DNA of 64,000 nucleotides from Spongospora subterranea f. sp. subterranea (GCA_049724395.1 JAUGWO010000042.1:336125-400124); one strand, 5' to 3'. Positions 1 through 13,214 are shown, numbered from the stretch's first letter. The notes: generated by a model from the sequence alone, not told the origin. Made by a program: numbers and translations.

Positions 1-3000
1 GTGTGAGAGGGGGTGATTTACCCGCTCCTGAATGGGCAACAGATATGATCGAGTTGAGGGATATGATCAACATGATAATACATAGGGTGATAACCAGGGT
101 TCGTGTGTGGTTATTGTTGAGATGTAATGAGAGGGATTCGATAGGGACAATCACGATCATGATCGGGGGATACGATCGTGATAACGAGGACATCACATAT
201 CCCATCGATAATGGCTGGAGAATATCGCGATGGATTAAGAACGGGTTCCGATCGGACAGGTTGATGAGACCAGGGCGCTGAGCGATATACGACACGAGAT
301 TGGACAGATCGGTCTGAGCGCGGTCAGATGAATCAACGGCTGATTGGTTGAGAAGCGATGACGATGATGCGATGACATTGAGACCAGATCGGCCATCGTG
401 ATCCGGATATGTTCCTAATAGCGATAACGATGATGGAGCTGGTGATGACGACAGCGATAACCGGTCTAATCGACGGGATATCGCCAGCGATCCCAACTCC
501 ACCAACACAATACAGGTTCGGTTGGCGATGGCGGTGGCGGTCGTGACCAATACCGACAGATCATCTCCTCCTGATACCGATCGGCCCAACACAATCCCAA
601 TATCATTATCGGATAACGGGCCGATATCACCCCCATTCCCCGAACCAATCTCGGGATCATATTTCTCATCGACCAACGCCAATCCCGCTCCGTTATCGTC
701 ATATCTGAACCCTTTCAGGGAATTGTCCACAGAGCACCATGAATATATTCCAGATAGATCAAACGACATATTGTTATTCCTCCACCTGTTCATCGTCTTC
801 TCGATCATATCGCCATTCACCATCTGCTCAGGATCGGTCGCATTACCATAGGCGAACGCGATCGAGACCAGAGCCGACGTGGTATTCGCCGAGGCGATCA
901 TCGATTGGAGAGACAGATGAGCTAATTGGGTATTGAGGGCGAGAACGTGATTGAGATACGATGTGATCGCCGAGTCGATGTTGATCGTGTAGACCATCCA
1001 CAGAGCGGATGGGGCGATGATCATCGATAACAGACAGGTGTAATGGATGATGTGATGGGATCGCGACGACGATAGACCATAATGGTAATTGTGGTAATAG
1101 AGATATGTCGCTGTCGATATCGACAGGATCACAATGTCGATATATATCATGTAGTCGATATCGTGCACATAAACTGACGAATCCGATCGGGATAGGACGG
1201 TGAATGTCAATCCCGATTGGGAATAATTCCATATCTGATGAGGATTAGGGACAGTTCGCTGTTCCTTTACCAGATGATCATAGTCGATATCGGTGATGAT
1301 ATCGCCAATATTACGATTAAGGGATCGATCAGAATCAGCGATGATTGTGCCCGATTCGTGATCGAATATGATGATCGATTCGGATCTCATTCCATGATCT
1401 GATAGGAATCGCCCTAGTGTTCTGTTGATTATTGTCAGATCAATATCGGCGATGATAAAGCCGTTGATCGGATGAGGGGGATCAACAGATGGATTAGCGA
1501 ATGGGGATATACAGAATATCGAAGGGATTGATGATGACGATAATGGGGTGAGATGAGGCGATAATACCCATAAAGGGAATTGGATCGGGGAGGAATAACG
1601 GGACCAGATATTGAGGGATTGGTTATAGGTGAGAAAAGGGGAAGAATGGTGTTGATCAGGGGAACAGGGGGAACAGGTTGAGATAGTCCCAGATGGAGCA
1701 AGACGATAGGCGGCGGCGACGGGGGAGATATCGGTGGGATTGGCGATGTGGATTGAGGTGATGGACGGGATGAGACAAAGGTGTTGGGCGAGGAATGAGG
1801 GAGAGATGGGATCGGAGGACGATGAGGATATGATGAGAGATATGGCCATATCGATAGGGGATAGGGCGTCGTCAACCGATAAACGGGCGAGATGGGATAA
1901 CGTCTCATAGGATATGATATTAGGGGCGGTCAATATATCATCTAAACTATCGCCATAATCACTCCACACCAGATATAATCCCGTTGATAACACCAATAGG
2001 GACGCGATCGACACCAGCCCGATGATCAGACCGGATGATAAACCCGACCAGGATGACGATCGGGATGATGGCGATGAAGGGAGGGACGGTGCATCATGAT
2101 GGGGATCAGGAGCCGCCGCCGCCGCCCCATTTGATGGTTTCACCATCGAGAGATGGGGAAAACGGTGACGGCTGATCTGTAATTGGCGACGAGAATGATG
2201 CCGATGAGGTATATCGTGAGCAGGTTCAGGTTTATAGACCAACATCGATAAGATATTGTCGATCTTGTTGATGAATCCGCCTTTGGTCAGATTGCGGTTC
2301 AATCGGCACTCGATATCCCTCATCATTACTATAGTAGAACATATCTGATTGATGATAAGGGATATCTCAGGGCGGAATTGCCGCCTTGATCCCTTGTTCA
2401 GGGCGAATATCGATCGACATAACCGATTGTATTTGGACATCTGTTGCGATGATGGAATATTACGGGTTAATATTGAAATTGGTGTTGAGGGGGAATCGGT
2501 TCTCATCATCTGGATAATGTCGTTGAACGACTGAACATGTTCGATCTTGTCCAATCCTATCCATTGCTGAACGACACACCCACACACACGACGACGATCA
2601 ATCAGGGCCGAGCGATAATGATGATAATCGTCCCCATAATTACCTGTATCAATAGGGTGTTAAACCCTCCCGAATTCCTCTCTTTATCGTCCCCATCGTC
2701 ATCATATCTCGTCAAACGCCCTTCCTGAAGCGCTTCCTGCGATAGACTTTTACTGGCGATCCCCCCGATTCCAATGGGGTTTGTCGATGATGATCTGATC
2801 ATTCTGTGATTATCCCTAATATCTGATACAGTTCGTCTATGTTTTAACCCGCTAATACTATTGGTATTAGCAGTTGTCGTCGCTTCTCTATGATTATCGT
2901 TTGGATTATATTGTTCAAGGACCTGGGCGATATCCAATCCCTCCAGATACTCCAATGCACACAACAGGCGTTTGCAATCCGATATGATCTGGGACCACGA

Positions 3001-3255
3001 TTGCTCGTGCTCCTCGTTCGATAGATCCTTCCTGGTCGGATTGCGAATGGCGAATATGGGTTTGAGGCGATCCCATAATGATGGTGGTGATGGATTCGAT
3101 GATGGTGGTGATTGAGTTATTCCTGGGTCTAACGAGAACTTGTTGTGTCGATAATGACTGGGGTATCTGGTCATTATATCGCCAATTGTCTCGTCATCAT
3201 AATCGTCATCATTACCAGCTAATCCATCACCATTCCACCCACTGATACTGCTCAT
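1..3255 (-). CDS. dual Cache-sensor membrane receptor, 3' end outside window
   Basis: I read one minus-strand gene starting at the ATG at 3253-3255 and running off the left edge. The first exon (about 217 codons, to about 2640) is cytosolic and acidic/polar. A second exon then stays open in one frame from about 2560 to base 1. Order: a helical region ending in FINKIDNILSML; a membrane segment near 2000; a Cache-like sensor with the family's late signature (GFIIADIDLTIINR, then IIIFDHESGTIIADS); two membrane segments around 1000-1140; a second sensor; and a last membrane segment at about 40-110. The same order and several identical motifs occur in the gene at 5514-11331, so the two are tandem paralogs. 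Cache domains usually bind small extracellular ligands. The effector lies beyond the window. Paralogy is confident; the Cache assignment is by motif only. Confidence 0.72.
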
Positions 3256-5513
3256 CCTATCAGATTCGAATATCTATAATGCCTTGTAGTAAAGTACCGA
3301 TTATTGATCATAATCTGTCGAACGTCATCATCGCCAGTAATAATGAAGGCCAAGACAGCAAACACACAAGTGTGCCCGATTGAGTTCAATATTACAACAA
3401 CCACAGCATATCGTTTGTTTAACACAAGGTTTCAAAGGCTGAGATTCAACATTTATTCACTCAACAGCGACAAAACAAATACAATGAGGTATTCGCTGGA
3501 AATTAACAAGACGAGAGCTAAATACCAAACCCAAGTAGAGTAATGATGAATATTTCTGTACTGTGTCGGAATAGTCATAAAGAAGGGTCACTCAAATCAA
3601 TAGTCAATATGAACAGCCGCCAATTCGCTCCCATCGTGAAACCTCTCCGGAATCTTGGCATTCCTCGATTGTGGGGTGTCAAAGTCGTGGGGAAATGATC
3701 AGGCGCTCTTGATTTGGCCCCAGGGGCGTTTCCAAAACAAGTGCCCTGAAGTTTTGAAAGCGCTTTGAAACATCGGTTGACAATTCGTAGCTTCATCCGC
3801 TCCAAACTTGATTACAAGTCTCACCTTCCCTCCCTTCAAAAGATTAGGATGTGTAGAAACACGTGTCGGAATGTGAAGAAGGATAATGAACATTTTTCAG
3901 TCACGATCAAGTACATCCCAAAATCAAAGAAACAAAGGGTCTGGCAAATGGCTGAATAGCACAGGCGTTTGTCGTCACAACACTGCCTGAGGTTTTGTTC
4001 ATGGGTGAAATTGTAGAGATCCAAGAAAGTTTCGATTTGCAGGAGGCGCTGCCGAGGGCAAGCTTATGCAGGCTGGAGAAACTCGTGAAGACCGATGGAT
4101 ACAGGGCGTTCCCATAGTTTATAAACAAACATGGGAGAACGGCAAAGTGTCGTGGAGCGATTTCTCACATTCCACTTTTCGTGCTGGTTTTCCTGACCAG
4201 GCGAATACAACAACTAAACTGTGCTAGTTTGATGGCAGAGAGCAACAATATAACGGCTGGTCGTCGGGTGTGTACATCGACTCAACCGAACCGCATCAGG
4301 ATTGTGCTCAATAATCGTTCAGTGCTCGGCCAAAACTTGCCCAATTCATCACGCTTTGATCTACCCGACCCATTCGTTTGCTTAATACCCTGAACAATCC
4401 GATCTCACAGTCCGCTTCGTCATTTCAATGCTTTTGAGGAGTGGAAAAAACTGGGGAAGTGATTAAGCAGAATCTGGGCCCAGTGTGAGATATCGAATGG
4501 CGTGATTGTGTTGTTGATATACCTAACAGATGTATTGCATTATAGGAGCATCACGTGCCAGAACACGAACATGTTGTTGAATGCGGAAACCTTGTTCAAA
4601 TGGACATTCTACGAGTTCTGCACGAGATTACCAAGAAAGATCACCCTCAGTACATTATTCAACGATGAGCCCCATCTCCTGTCGATCCCTAAATAAGCCC
4701 TATACACAATCTATTCTCGCCTTTCCTTCGAGCTCTGGGAATCCCACACCAACTGCAACAGCTCCATCGGTGTTCTTGGGTCAAGCAATAAGCATAGAGC
4801 TTTGAAGAAAACACTCTTCGATTCTATATTAGTGTTGAGATGACGCTTGGTTCTGTTGAACAATACAGGAAGTTTTATGAGAGATATATTTTGTAGGCAA
4901 AGTACTTTTCGCCGTCATCGATGCGATTAATTACATCGAATAAGTTTCCTTATGAAACATTGTTTCGTGTGGTCTGGATGTGCCCAGCTATAAGAACCTC
5001 TTCAAGAGTTATCTGTGTAGAAAGGGTGTGAAGGACGATTACAGATCTTTCCAGGGCGATGTTGGAGTTGGGTGTTTCCAAACGATGCTGAATATATTCC
5101 CGAATTCCTGACACAAAGAATATGGTAATATTCGCACTCTGTACGAGCGTCTTCTACAAAAGACGTTTTTTGTTTCTCTCGACAATGTTTGCAAGTTATT
5201 TATCGTGATTGGTTTAGGTGAATTAGTAACACAGGCTAAAACGGCGGCTACGATGAGCGACATGCCACAAATAGTGCATTTGGAAGGGGAAACAGACTGA
5301 AAAGGAATTCCGCCAATAACGACGATGATCATGTCATTAGGGCCATTGATTTCTGCCTATTCATATAATCATTATTCTCTCTGGTAGTGAAATCAGTTCC
5401 GTTCAAGTGTCGTTTGCGATGTCCTCCTGAATGAGAAATACCCCTTCCCATCCGTCGTCCATCGTCATGTCCTTCATACCAAGGAATAGTGTCATTTGAG
5501 GAACAATCGCCAA
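3256..5513. other. spacer between the two receptor paralogs, no gene resolved
   Basis: About 2.3 kb with only short frames on both strands. The composition differs from the CGAT-rich receptor genes on either side. Some stretches look like decayed coding sequence (for example plus strand about 3960-4120), but I could not join them into a gene or name a family. Confidence 0.5.
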
Positions 5514-8500
5514 CTAGTTCAATGCCTTGGAGAAGAGCGATAATATAATCCCAAGACAGAGATTCCTAAAACGATATATGAGACGTGGACAAGAAGGCGA
5601 TGATCGTCAATCCCAACTTACGTGAATATGATATTGATTAACAACATATAGGACAGGAAATACCATGTGATATTCCATCCATGAACCCTTATTGATGAAT
5701 ACATAACCTGGTGCCAGTTCTGTCAACACCAGAACCTTATCAGTTAACGAAAGCGATCACGATCGTGTGGTCTTACATCGCTAACCAGGAGCTGGATCAG
5801 GGTTAGGGTCGCCCCAGACAGATTGTCGAACGTGGCGATCGGTGTCTGATCGGACGGAAGACGATTGAACTGGCCCGATAACAGGTTGACCCCAATCATT
5901 CCATAGATGTAGACAACCAAAATCAGGACCAGGATCAGGTTTTTGATCGCCGGGATGATCTTCACGACAACATGGACCAGATGGCGACACGAGTTGGTCT
6001 GGGTGAATAGGCGAATAACAGGTAGAACGAGGAATAGGCGAAACCCATATCGATCCTGATCGTAATCGAACGGGGTCGTGTTGATCGCGAACGCGATCAA
6101 GGTGCCGATTAGGGCGATCAGAAGTAAACACAGATCGGATCTGTGGACGAACTCTGTCTCTTCAGCCCATCGCCCTGGTCGATAACTGCTGTAGTTCCAG
6201 TATCGATTTGGCGAATACAGATAGATCTTGATGGCGATCTCGATAGATGATCCGAATACGGCGGCGATACAGATTAGGTCGATGGTTTGTTGGGAGGAAT
6301 GATCGATAATCCCATAAAATGATATCGCTGTAATATATAGAATGGTGACGATCTTCATCAACCGATTGTAGTACAAGTTCTCGTATAGGATCGAGGCGAA
6401 ATCGTGATGAACGGGTCGCAGAGCGATATGATTGGATAACAACAGGACCCGCTCGATAATCGTGATGAACTGCTCCAGAGAGATGTGACGAGGATGATGG
6501 AGATCGGAATGAGCTGTTGGGGAAGACGATGGCGATGCAGGGAGATGGGGCTTCTTAACCGATGGGCGCTTGTTCTGTGATGATGATTGATGAAATCCTA
6601 ATCGGATCACATCCTCGACAACCGCCCCTAGTTCGTCGGCGACGATATCAGGGCGGATATATTGCAGGAACAGGTGCAGATTTTGACCCCGATATCATGT
6701 TGGACTCGTCATCGTCCAATAATATGAAGGCGGATATGATCCCAGCCCGACCATAAACCGCATCGTACGCCTGCTTCATCTGTCGCTGCTTGTCGAACGC
6801 CCAATAGAATCGGGCGATGAACACGCCCAGGACGGCGAACATTCCTGTGATGACCAGGATGAATAAGAACACGCCATATAATGGATCAACACCAATCGCT
6901 GGATAGATGATATCGCTATAATTCTCGGCCGTCGTCACGAACACGAAACAGGTCGTCATTGATCTGACGATGTTGGTGAAACTGGAGTCGATTTGATTGG
7001 TATTGATAAGGGATCTGAATAGAACTAGACAGATTGAACCCGATGTGAGAACGAGATATAGGTATAAGGTGAGGGCGGACGTGGCCGATATCGTGGTCCT
7101 GAGGATAAGGCGAAGGGTCTGGCGACAACCAGAGCTGTGTAATAGGTAGAGCAGCGCCCTACAGGGGATCACATACTCAATACTCATATTGTATATCGTC
7201 ATGATCAACCAGTCGATCGCCACAACGGTGAACAGCACGACCAGGACGATATCCTTAACCTGTATTCGGGTTGTGGATAACGGGTGGAATATGCTCTTGT
7301 GATTGAGATGGGGATTGATTGATGTGGGCGCGAAACGAACCCAGATGTATTTGGTGAATATCCTGGCGGTGATCGAGGTGAACTCAATGGCGAGACAGAT
7401 TCCCTCGGCCCCGATCACCATCGCCGACGTCCCCTCGATCGCCATCGCATCGCCCGTATCCGGTTTACAGAAGGAGAGGGCGATGTGAATGGCGGTGATG
7501 GCGGTGATGATCAGCTTCACCGATCGGCTCTGGACCAGCTTATAGACCCGCAATGGCAGACCCGACTCGAGCTTCTCCAGCAGACAGATATGGAGGATAT
7601 TCAGACCCGATCGCCCTAATCCAATCGCCGATCATTATTCACCGGAACAGATCACGACAACCCCCTTTACCATCTGTGATATGACCACGAGCACGATTCC
7701 AAACGTGCTGATGATGGTGATGAATCGGTATTGGACAGCCATCATCCCCCGATATATACTGTGATCTGTATAGGGAGATGGCGCTAGCACCATGGACCAT
7801 CCTCTCGATCGCCTCCTATACACCATCATTCAGATATCAGCCCATAGCCCATTACCGCTCAGCAACAACATGATCAGCACCTTGAAATCCTTATACTCTT
7901 TGAACTTGACCCGTTTAGTATTGAAATGATCAGATTCAAACGATGTTCTGATCGATAACGACGATCCCAAATTTGATCGTGTTGACCCTGATCTTCCCCT
8001 GATAACCCTCTTAACACTGTTCAATGATCTACTGGCAGAATGCGATAATAGGCTGAAGGTGATTGTGATCGTGATGGCGATGATCAATGTGAGAGTGTGG
8101 TTATCATCGATAATATCGTTGAATAACGATCGCGACACCATGACGGGTATCAGCCAATTGTATAATGATGTGATATTGGTCTGCAGATTAGCCCATGACG
8201 ATGGCTGCAGAGTATCTCGTATAATATTGCACACCGATTGGGAATCACAAATCAACAGGTCGGGTTTATCCTTGATGAACGCGATCAGCTCGTCGATATC
8301 CGGCTGTACCGGGTCCGAGTTCTCCCCGATCCCAACCGGACGCGGCGATCATGTTGGCGGATTGATAATGGCGATCGTGGCCGATCTCTAATACGGCCAT
8401 GGCCAGATCTGATGACGACAGCCTCGCCCTTGTACTCTCCAGTACATCCTGGATCGATGATGACCCGATCTCCACGAACACCGACCCGCTTCTGTTCAGA

Positions 8501-11331
8501 TCTCGCGTAGACGGCTGGATCATGTTCTCATTCTTCCCTGAATGGGATCGCGTCATGAAATATCGTGTCTCCCCGTTGTCGATGAACCTGGTCGACAGTA
8601 TATCGTGTGTCGGTTGGTCAAGTTGATGACGAACATGGTCTGGGGATTGATCGCAGAATGTCCTGATGGTCTGTTGCGATCGCAATCCCTGTTCGCGATA
8701 GCAGCCAGGCGACCCCGATACGGGAGTGATGATCGTCTGAGATGGGTCTGGCGATAAAGGGGAATACCCTCTGATCGACCCGTTCACCGCCCTCCAATAT
8801 ATCGATCGATACGGTATTGGTCCATAATCCCTTTCCCAAATCGCTGATGCGCTCAATAGTATTCCGTCAACACCGTCATCGTCATCGCCGTTTGTCGTAT
8901 TACGTCCCCGATTATTGACGACCCCTTCGATAAGCCCCATGACGTGATCGGCCGAATCTAGTGAATATCGAATGGCGTTTCCCGTCTCAAGCGCCAGACT
9001 ATCCATAATCCGATCCTGTTGTGTTTTCATATTGTCGATGGCGATGTCGGTCCATATCAGCCATATTATCAATGGTGATATCGATACGATCACCCTGATC
9101 CCCAACCTCATCTTATTGCTGTTCATCGCGCTCGCCCATGGTCGATCTCGCCCGGTGTTGCTCTCCATGAAGAGAGTAGAGTTGCCAAGGGAGCGGCTGG
9201 ACGATCCATGCCTTCTCCCCCGTTTCGAATCCCTCTTCATCATCACCATATCGATGATGATCGTGAACAGGTAAAGGGTTATCGTCAAACCCGTTACGAT
9301 CGAGATTCCAATCAGGAGCAGAGTATGTGATGAACCGATTTCGATAAGCGATGGGATGGCGATAACCGACAGATGAGTTGGCGACCATCGAGGGCTGGTA
9401 TCGGATTGAGGAGGATGAACAGCGTCTCGTATTTGTAATCCCATTGATTATATCAGGGATAGGATATCCAACGACATCAGCTAACTCATTCATAGTCGAC
9501 GCTATCAACATATCGCTATGGCGGTCGACGACAACAATATCGCCGGCCGGTGATTGCTGGGAGATAAACATGCGATTGAGGAGCGATAATGACAGATCAG
9601 CAATGATGAATCCATTTCCATATCGCCATGGACTGATGTATGATATGAATGGATTGGCGCTAGAGACGTTGGTCCAACCGATTCCCTGATGGCGCCAAGA
9701 TCGTAGCGCCTCCTCATACGAGAGGACAGGCCAATCACAGATGAGAGAGGATGGGAAATATTGACCAGGATCAGATACGATCAGGACCTGAACACATTCG
9801 CGACCTGGTTCAGCGGTGAATAGAACTGGGTCATGATCAGGCTGGGGAGGACGATGAACCCCTGTCGTGAGTCCATCGCCATTGAGGAGATATAAGGTGG
9901 ATATGGATGGGGACTGATCGAGTTGGGACGAGAGATAGGAATGAAGATCGGATAGGGGAGTGTGAGGTGAGAGGAGTTGGGCACAATCAAGATTGGAGGA
10001 GATGATCGACATGTCTATACCAACCTGATCGATACCGGTCGCGATCAGATCAGCACCCACCATGGTCAAGATCCCTTTCTGCAGACTGGATATATTCCCC
10101 TGTGATAGCCGATAGGACTGAGCAGATACCGACCATAACAGTGAGATCCCCGATATGAACAAGGCGATGGCGATGGCGGCGAACAGGGAAGGGGTGTACA
10201 TGGACAACTTCAGGGATTCGTCTAATGTGAAGAATAGACGTGGCCGGCCAGAGACAGGCTCTTCAGTCTGGCCCGATGCTGATCGGTTGGGTATTACGTC
10301 GAATTGGCCATCGTCAGGAATGGCTATCAGGATCGCCAACAGATTATCGATCTTGTTGACAAATCCCCTGACATGGGTCGACATGGGGTGATACTCTAAT
10401 TCCCTCAATATCACCAATGAGGTGGCAGTCTGCTCCAATAACGTATGGGAGACAGATGAGGTTAATGGGCTCTCGTGAAGGGGCCGGAAGATCAGCTTGC
10501 ACAACTCCACGTAATCGTCCTGCTTTTCATGACTCGGAACCGAACCTTCGCAAATGGCGCTCAAAATTTCGAATTTCGACTGTTCTCGTATTTGAGATAC
10601 GAATCTTCTCCGAAACAGCTGAAACTTCTGACGACAGGGCAATCTATCTTGTGCAATTAAGGCCTGATAGTGTTCATGGAACAGCACCAAAATCAGAAGA
10701 AGGCAGGTCGATGTACCTGGACCCCAAATACCTGAACAGCATCCGATTTGAAATCCAGCAATGATTGTTGGACACCCCGTATCGTCTGATGTCCTTTCCG
10801 ATATTCGACTAATGCCTTAACTAATGTCTGATAGCCGATATGGGCCTTCTTTGAGGATCGGGTCAAGTCGTGTTTGAACGAGTCAACTCTCTCTAACTCC
10901 ATAGACGATGAGCGATTATGAAACAGTAAAGACCGTTTGGAGGGTTTTGGAGCGGAAACGGGGTCATGTTCGGATATGGATATAGGAGTGTAAGAACTCA
11001 GGAACTTGTTGATGTCCATCTCTTCCTCAAGCCATTCCATAGCACAAATCAGCCGCTTGAATTGAAGCAACCGAGGAGAAGACGTTGTCTGATATGTTAA
11101 CCGATCAATAACTGGGGAACCATAATAGTCCATCTGTTCATCCCCTTCACGAGGATTAGGTTCTCGTAACCCACTGTTGTTCACCTCACAATGTTCATCG
11201 TGAACGAGGTCCAACGCCGCCGACCTGGTTGTGCTGGTGCCCAGATTGAACAGGGGGTCGGCGACTGAGCCAGGATCGCCATCTGTAGGCATCATTGGAC
11301 CATGATGAATGGTTCCTCCAATACCCTCCAT
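5514..11331 (-). CDS. Cache-sensor receptor fused to two-pore channel (predicted)
   Basis: Predicted gene of about 1,850 codons. Exon 1 (10732-11331, 200 codons) is cytosolic. A 68-nt intron (10664-10731) leads to a helical region (FVNKIDNLLAIL), a membrane helix near 10120-10195, Cache-like sensor 1 (ISPWRYGNGFIIADLSLSLL, VVVDRHSDMLIAS), two membrane segments (about 9230-9330 and 9045-9110), sensor 2, and a membrane segment near 8010-8085. The frame then meets one TGA, removed in frame by a 54-nt candidate intron (7802-7855). A two-pore channel follows: LLEKLESG...LRVYKL before S1, pore I VTTAENYSDIIYPA, a linker, domain II with pore FDNLSGATLTLIQLLVSD then NWHQVM, ending at 5514 after introns 5720-5776 and 5566-5621. 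One-base phase changes occur near 9400, 8325 and 6688. Channel identity is strong; the fusion is inferred from absence of intergenic space and frame continuity. Confidence 0.66.
7616..7642 (-). other. 27-nt mini-intron candidate in channel part
   Basis: On the minus strand it starts GTGAAT and ends TTAG, and contains the in-frame stops TAA and TGA. Removal joins VVVICSG to RSGLNILHICLLEKLESG in frame, and the right-hand part matches the conserved stretch before S1 of two-pore channels. It is much shorter than the 45-70 nt typical here. Confidence 0.5.
7802..7855 (-). other. 54-nt intron candidate joining sensor and channel parts
   Basis: Read on the minus strand it starts GTAATG and ends GAG, with CTGAT/CTGAA branch-like sites. 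Its length is a multiple of three. Removing it drops the only in-frame TGA between the sensor ORF and the channel ORF, giving LLLSG followed by WSMVLAP. The length matches well-supported introns elsewhere (50-57 nt). The GAG acceptor is weak, so this is a prediction. Confidence 0.5.
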
Positions 11332-11839
11332 CAGATGAGGGGGATCAGTTCAATGTGTACCAGATGGACTCGGGGGGCGGATCATCATCATTATCGAACT
11401 GAATCGTACCAGGGATATGCATCCGACACTTCAACATATCAGATCAACCCTAGGGAAACTCTTCATATTTCGGTTAATTTCATAAGGTTTGAGATTAGTT
11501 GTTTAACTCGATAATACAACTGATAATCGGTGATGTAATCGACTCGAAACGGTCGAAAAACATTGGTTTCTACACTGGTCAAGGTCTGTATCAGACGATC
11601 AACGATCTACAAATACATGCGCCCGCCTTGAAGCCTGTTGTCTGCTGTGGTAAATGGTCTATCAATAAAGGACGACTGACGTTCACTGAATTTCGAATAT
11701 TGTTTACATTTGGTTAACAACATGACCCTTGAAACCCAGACATTCTTCAACTTTTGATCGACATAAAACCCTGTTGAAGGGGCCACCTCTCATTGTCTTT
11801 GACCAACACTGTTGCTAAATCCCGAGTTGATACCCAACT

Positions 11840-12073
11840 TCAAACTGCACAATGTGAGGTCGCAGCTTTGCATGAAGACAAGCCGTCGTGGTCTGCTCCC
11901 CGACTTTGTACGAAATGGGACAACACGTTGAGAAGGACGACATAGCCGGATATCGAATGCCTGGAGTCGATATCACCGGCCCAATCGGAATCAAAATATT
12001 TTGTCAATATGGGTCTCGGCAAATTGTTTTATCGTCGACACAAGAGCTCGCAATCTATTGCATTGTGCCCTAG
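11840..12073 (-). mobile_element. Ty1/Copia retrotransposon fossil, RNase H fragment
   Basis: The minus strand encodes a Copia-type RNase H signature (DSDWAGDIDSRHSISGYV), the stretch that follows reverse transcriptase in Copia pol. Only this fragment is recognisable, with no LTR pair or gag seen nearby. It is a broken, probably old remnant with several breaks. Confidence 0.75.
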
Positions 12074-12935
12074 AATTGCAGTGAAATGTGCCTTTCCTGG
12101 ATTTTGGACATGACGCCAACAGCATAGGCTACATCACGAGCGTTGTGGCAATAACCAAACCAGATATCCGGCAGCAGTTCAACAATCGATGCGAATTCGT
12201 TCGGTGAGAGCGGCACCACTATTAGGGGAAGTCGTTGGATGGTTTATCTTGACATTGGTAGGTTTGGGGACAGTCAATCTCACCCGTTTGTCGCCACGAC
12301 ATTTTCTGCACATTCGGCCTTTGGATGGAACCTTTGGGTTTCATCTAAAGCATTAGTGGAACCTGCTTCCGTTTTTGTCGTTATCCAACGATCATCGGTT
12401 TTATGATCCTCTGAAGTCGCAGAAAGCCGTAATGCGTCTCATAACTATTACAGCAACTGATGAATGACGCAAATGGGAATGGAACAGCTGCTCTGTTCAT
12501 GTACGAAACGGGGCTGAATGATCAAGTCAAACGAAAGTTCGTTGCAGTGCTTCAATGAAGCCAGTGTCGTGGGCCACTCCTTCCTCTGTCATGTAATATA
12601 CACCTAACTGTCCCGACTTATCTACACCTATTGCCGTACGGGGTTGTCAAAGTTAAGAAAACTCCGCATCTTTGGGTTTGGAAAACATCGACTCTTTTTG
12701 GCCCAAAATTTGGGCAAAAGATTCCGAATTCCGGGGTAGGGGTGATCAAAGTGCAGTCCGCAATCCACTCCCAAGGTTCGTGTTTTTGGCAACTTGGGTA
12801 ATCAGCACACCAGTAATGCTGAAGTTACCTACATCACATTGACTTGATATCAAAGAACAATTTCGACTTTGTTACCGGCAAGACCAGGGGGCCCATGATT
12901 GCCGGTAAAGGTGAAAATCATCGGGATTTGCATCG

Positions 12936-13214
12936 ATGGCGGATTTCATTAATGAACAGTTCAAGGATTCCAAGCGGGTTTGGGATACCAAGACCGCAAA
13001 AAGTAGGCTCGCGTCCATTTTAAAGAAATATAAAAAGACAAAGAAGGCGTCAATGGCAACCGGATTCGGTGTAACCGATGAAGAAAGGGATCGTGGTATC
13101 ACCTTGATTGAAGAGAAGCTGGAAAGTCTCTGTTTCGGCTTTACTCGTCTGGACGCTATGTTCGGAGATGTCCAGACGAGTGAACCCAAAACAGAGACTG
13201 TCCAGCTTCTCTAG
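12936..13214 (+). pseudogene. Myb/SANT-like DNA-binding fragment, probably transposon-derived
   Basis: A 92-codon frame reads FINEQFKDSKRVWDTKTAK, then a basic helix, then ATGFGVTDEERD and FGFTRLDAMFGD. The order tryptophan, basic helix, GFG and a final 'aromatic-x-x-LD-x-(M/I)FGD' resembles the Myb/SANT-like domain common in DNA-transposon accessory proteins. It has no partner transposase and ends inside a hairpin, so I treat it as a remnant. Confidence 0.45.
13112..13212. repeat. 43-bp inverted repeat with 15-bp loop
   Basis: Arms 13112-13154 and 13170-13212 are reverse complements apart from about five mismatches (AGAGAAGCTGGA...CGTCTGGAC against its mirror). The loop is 13155-13169. The arms overlap the end of the SANT-like frame, so part of that frame is present in both orientations. 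Confidence 0.85.

Noticed and set aside
466-1908. Long frames on the other strand or in other phases (466-702, 522-851, 843-1232, 1435-1908)
   Set aside because: They overlap the receptor frame; the self-complementary CGAT/GATC words keep other frames open. Only one frame shows the sensor motifs shared with the paralog.
3575-5332. Several 60-100 codon frames between the receptors
   Set aside because: No shared strand, no splice logic and no recognised domain; treated as decayed or non-coding.
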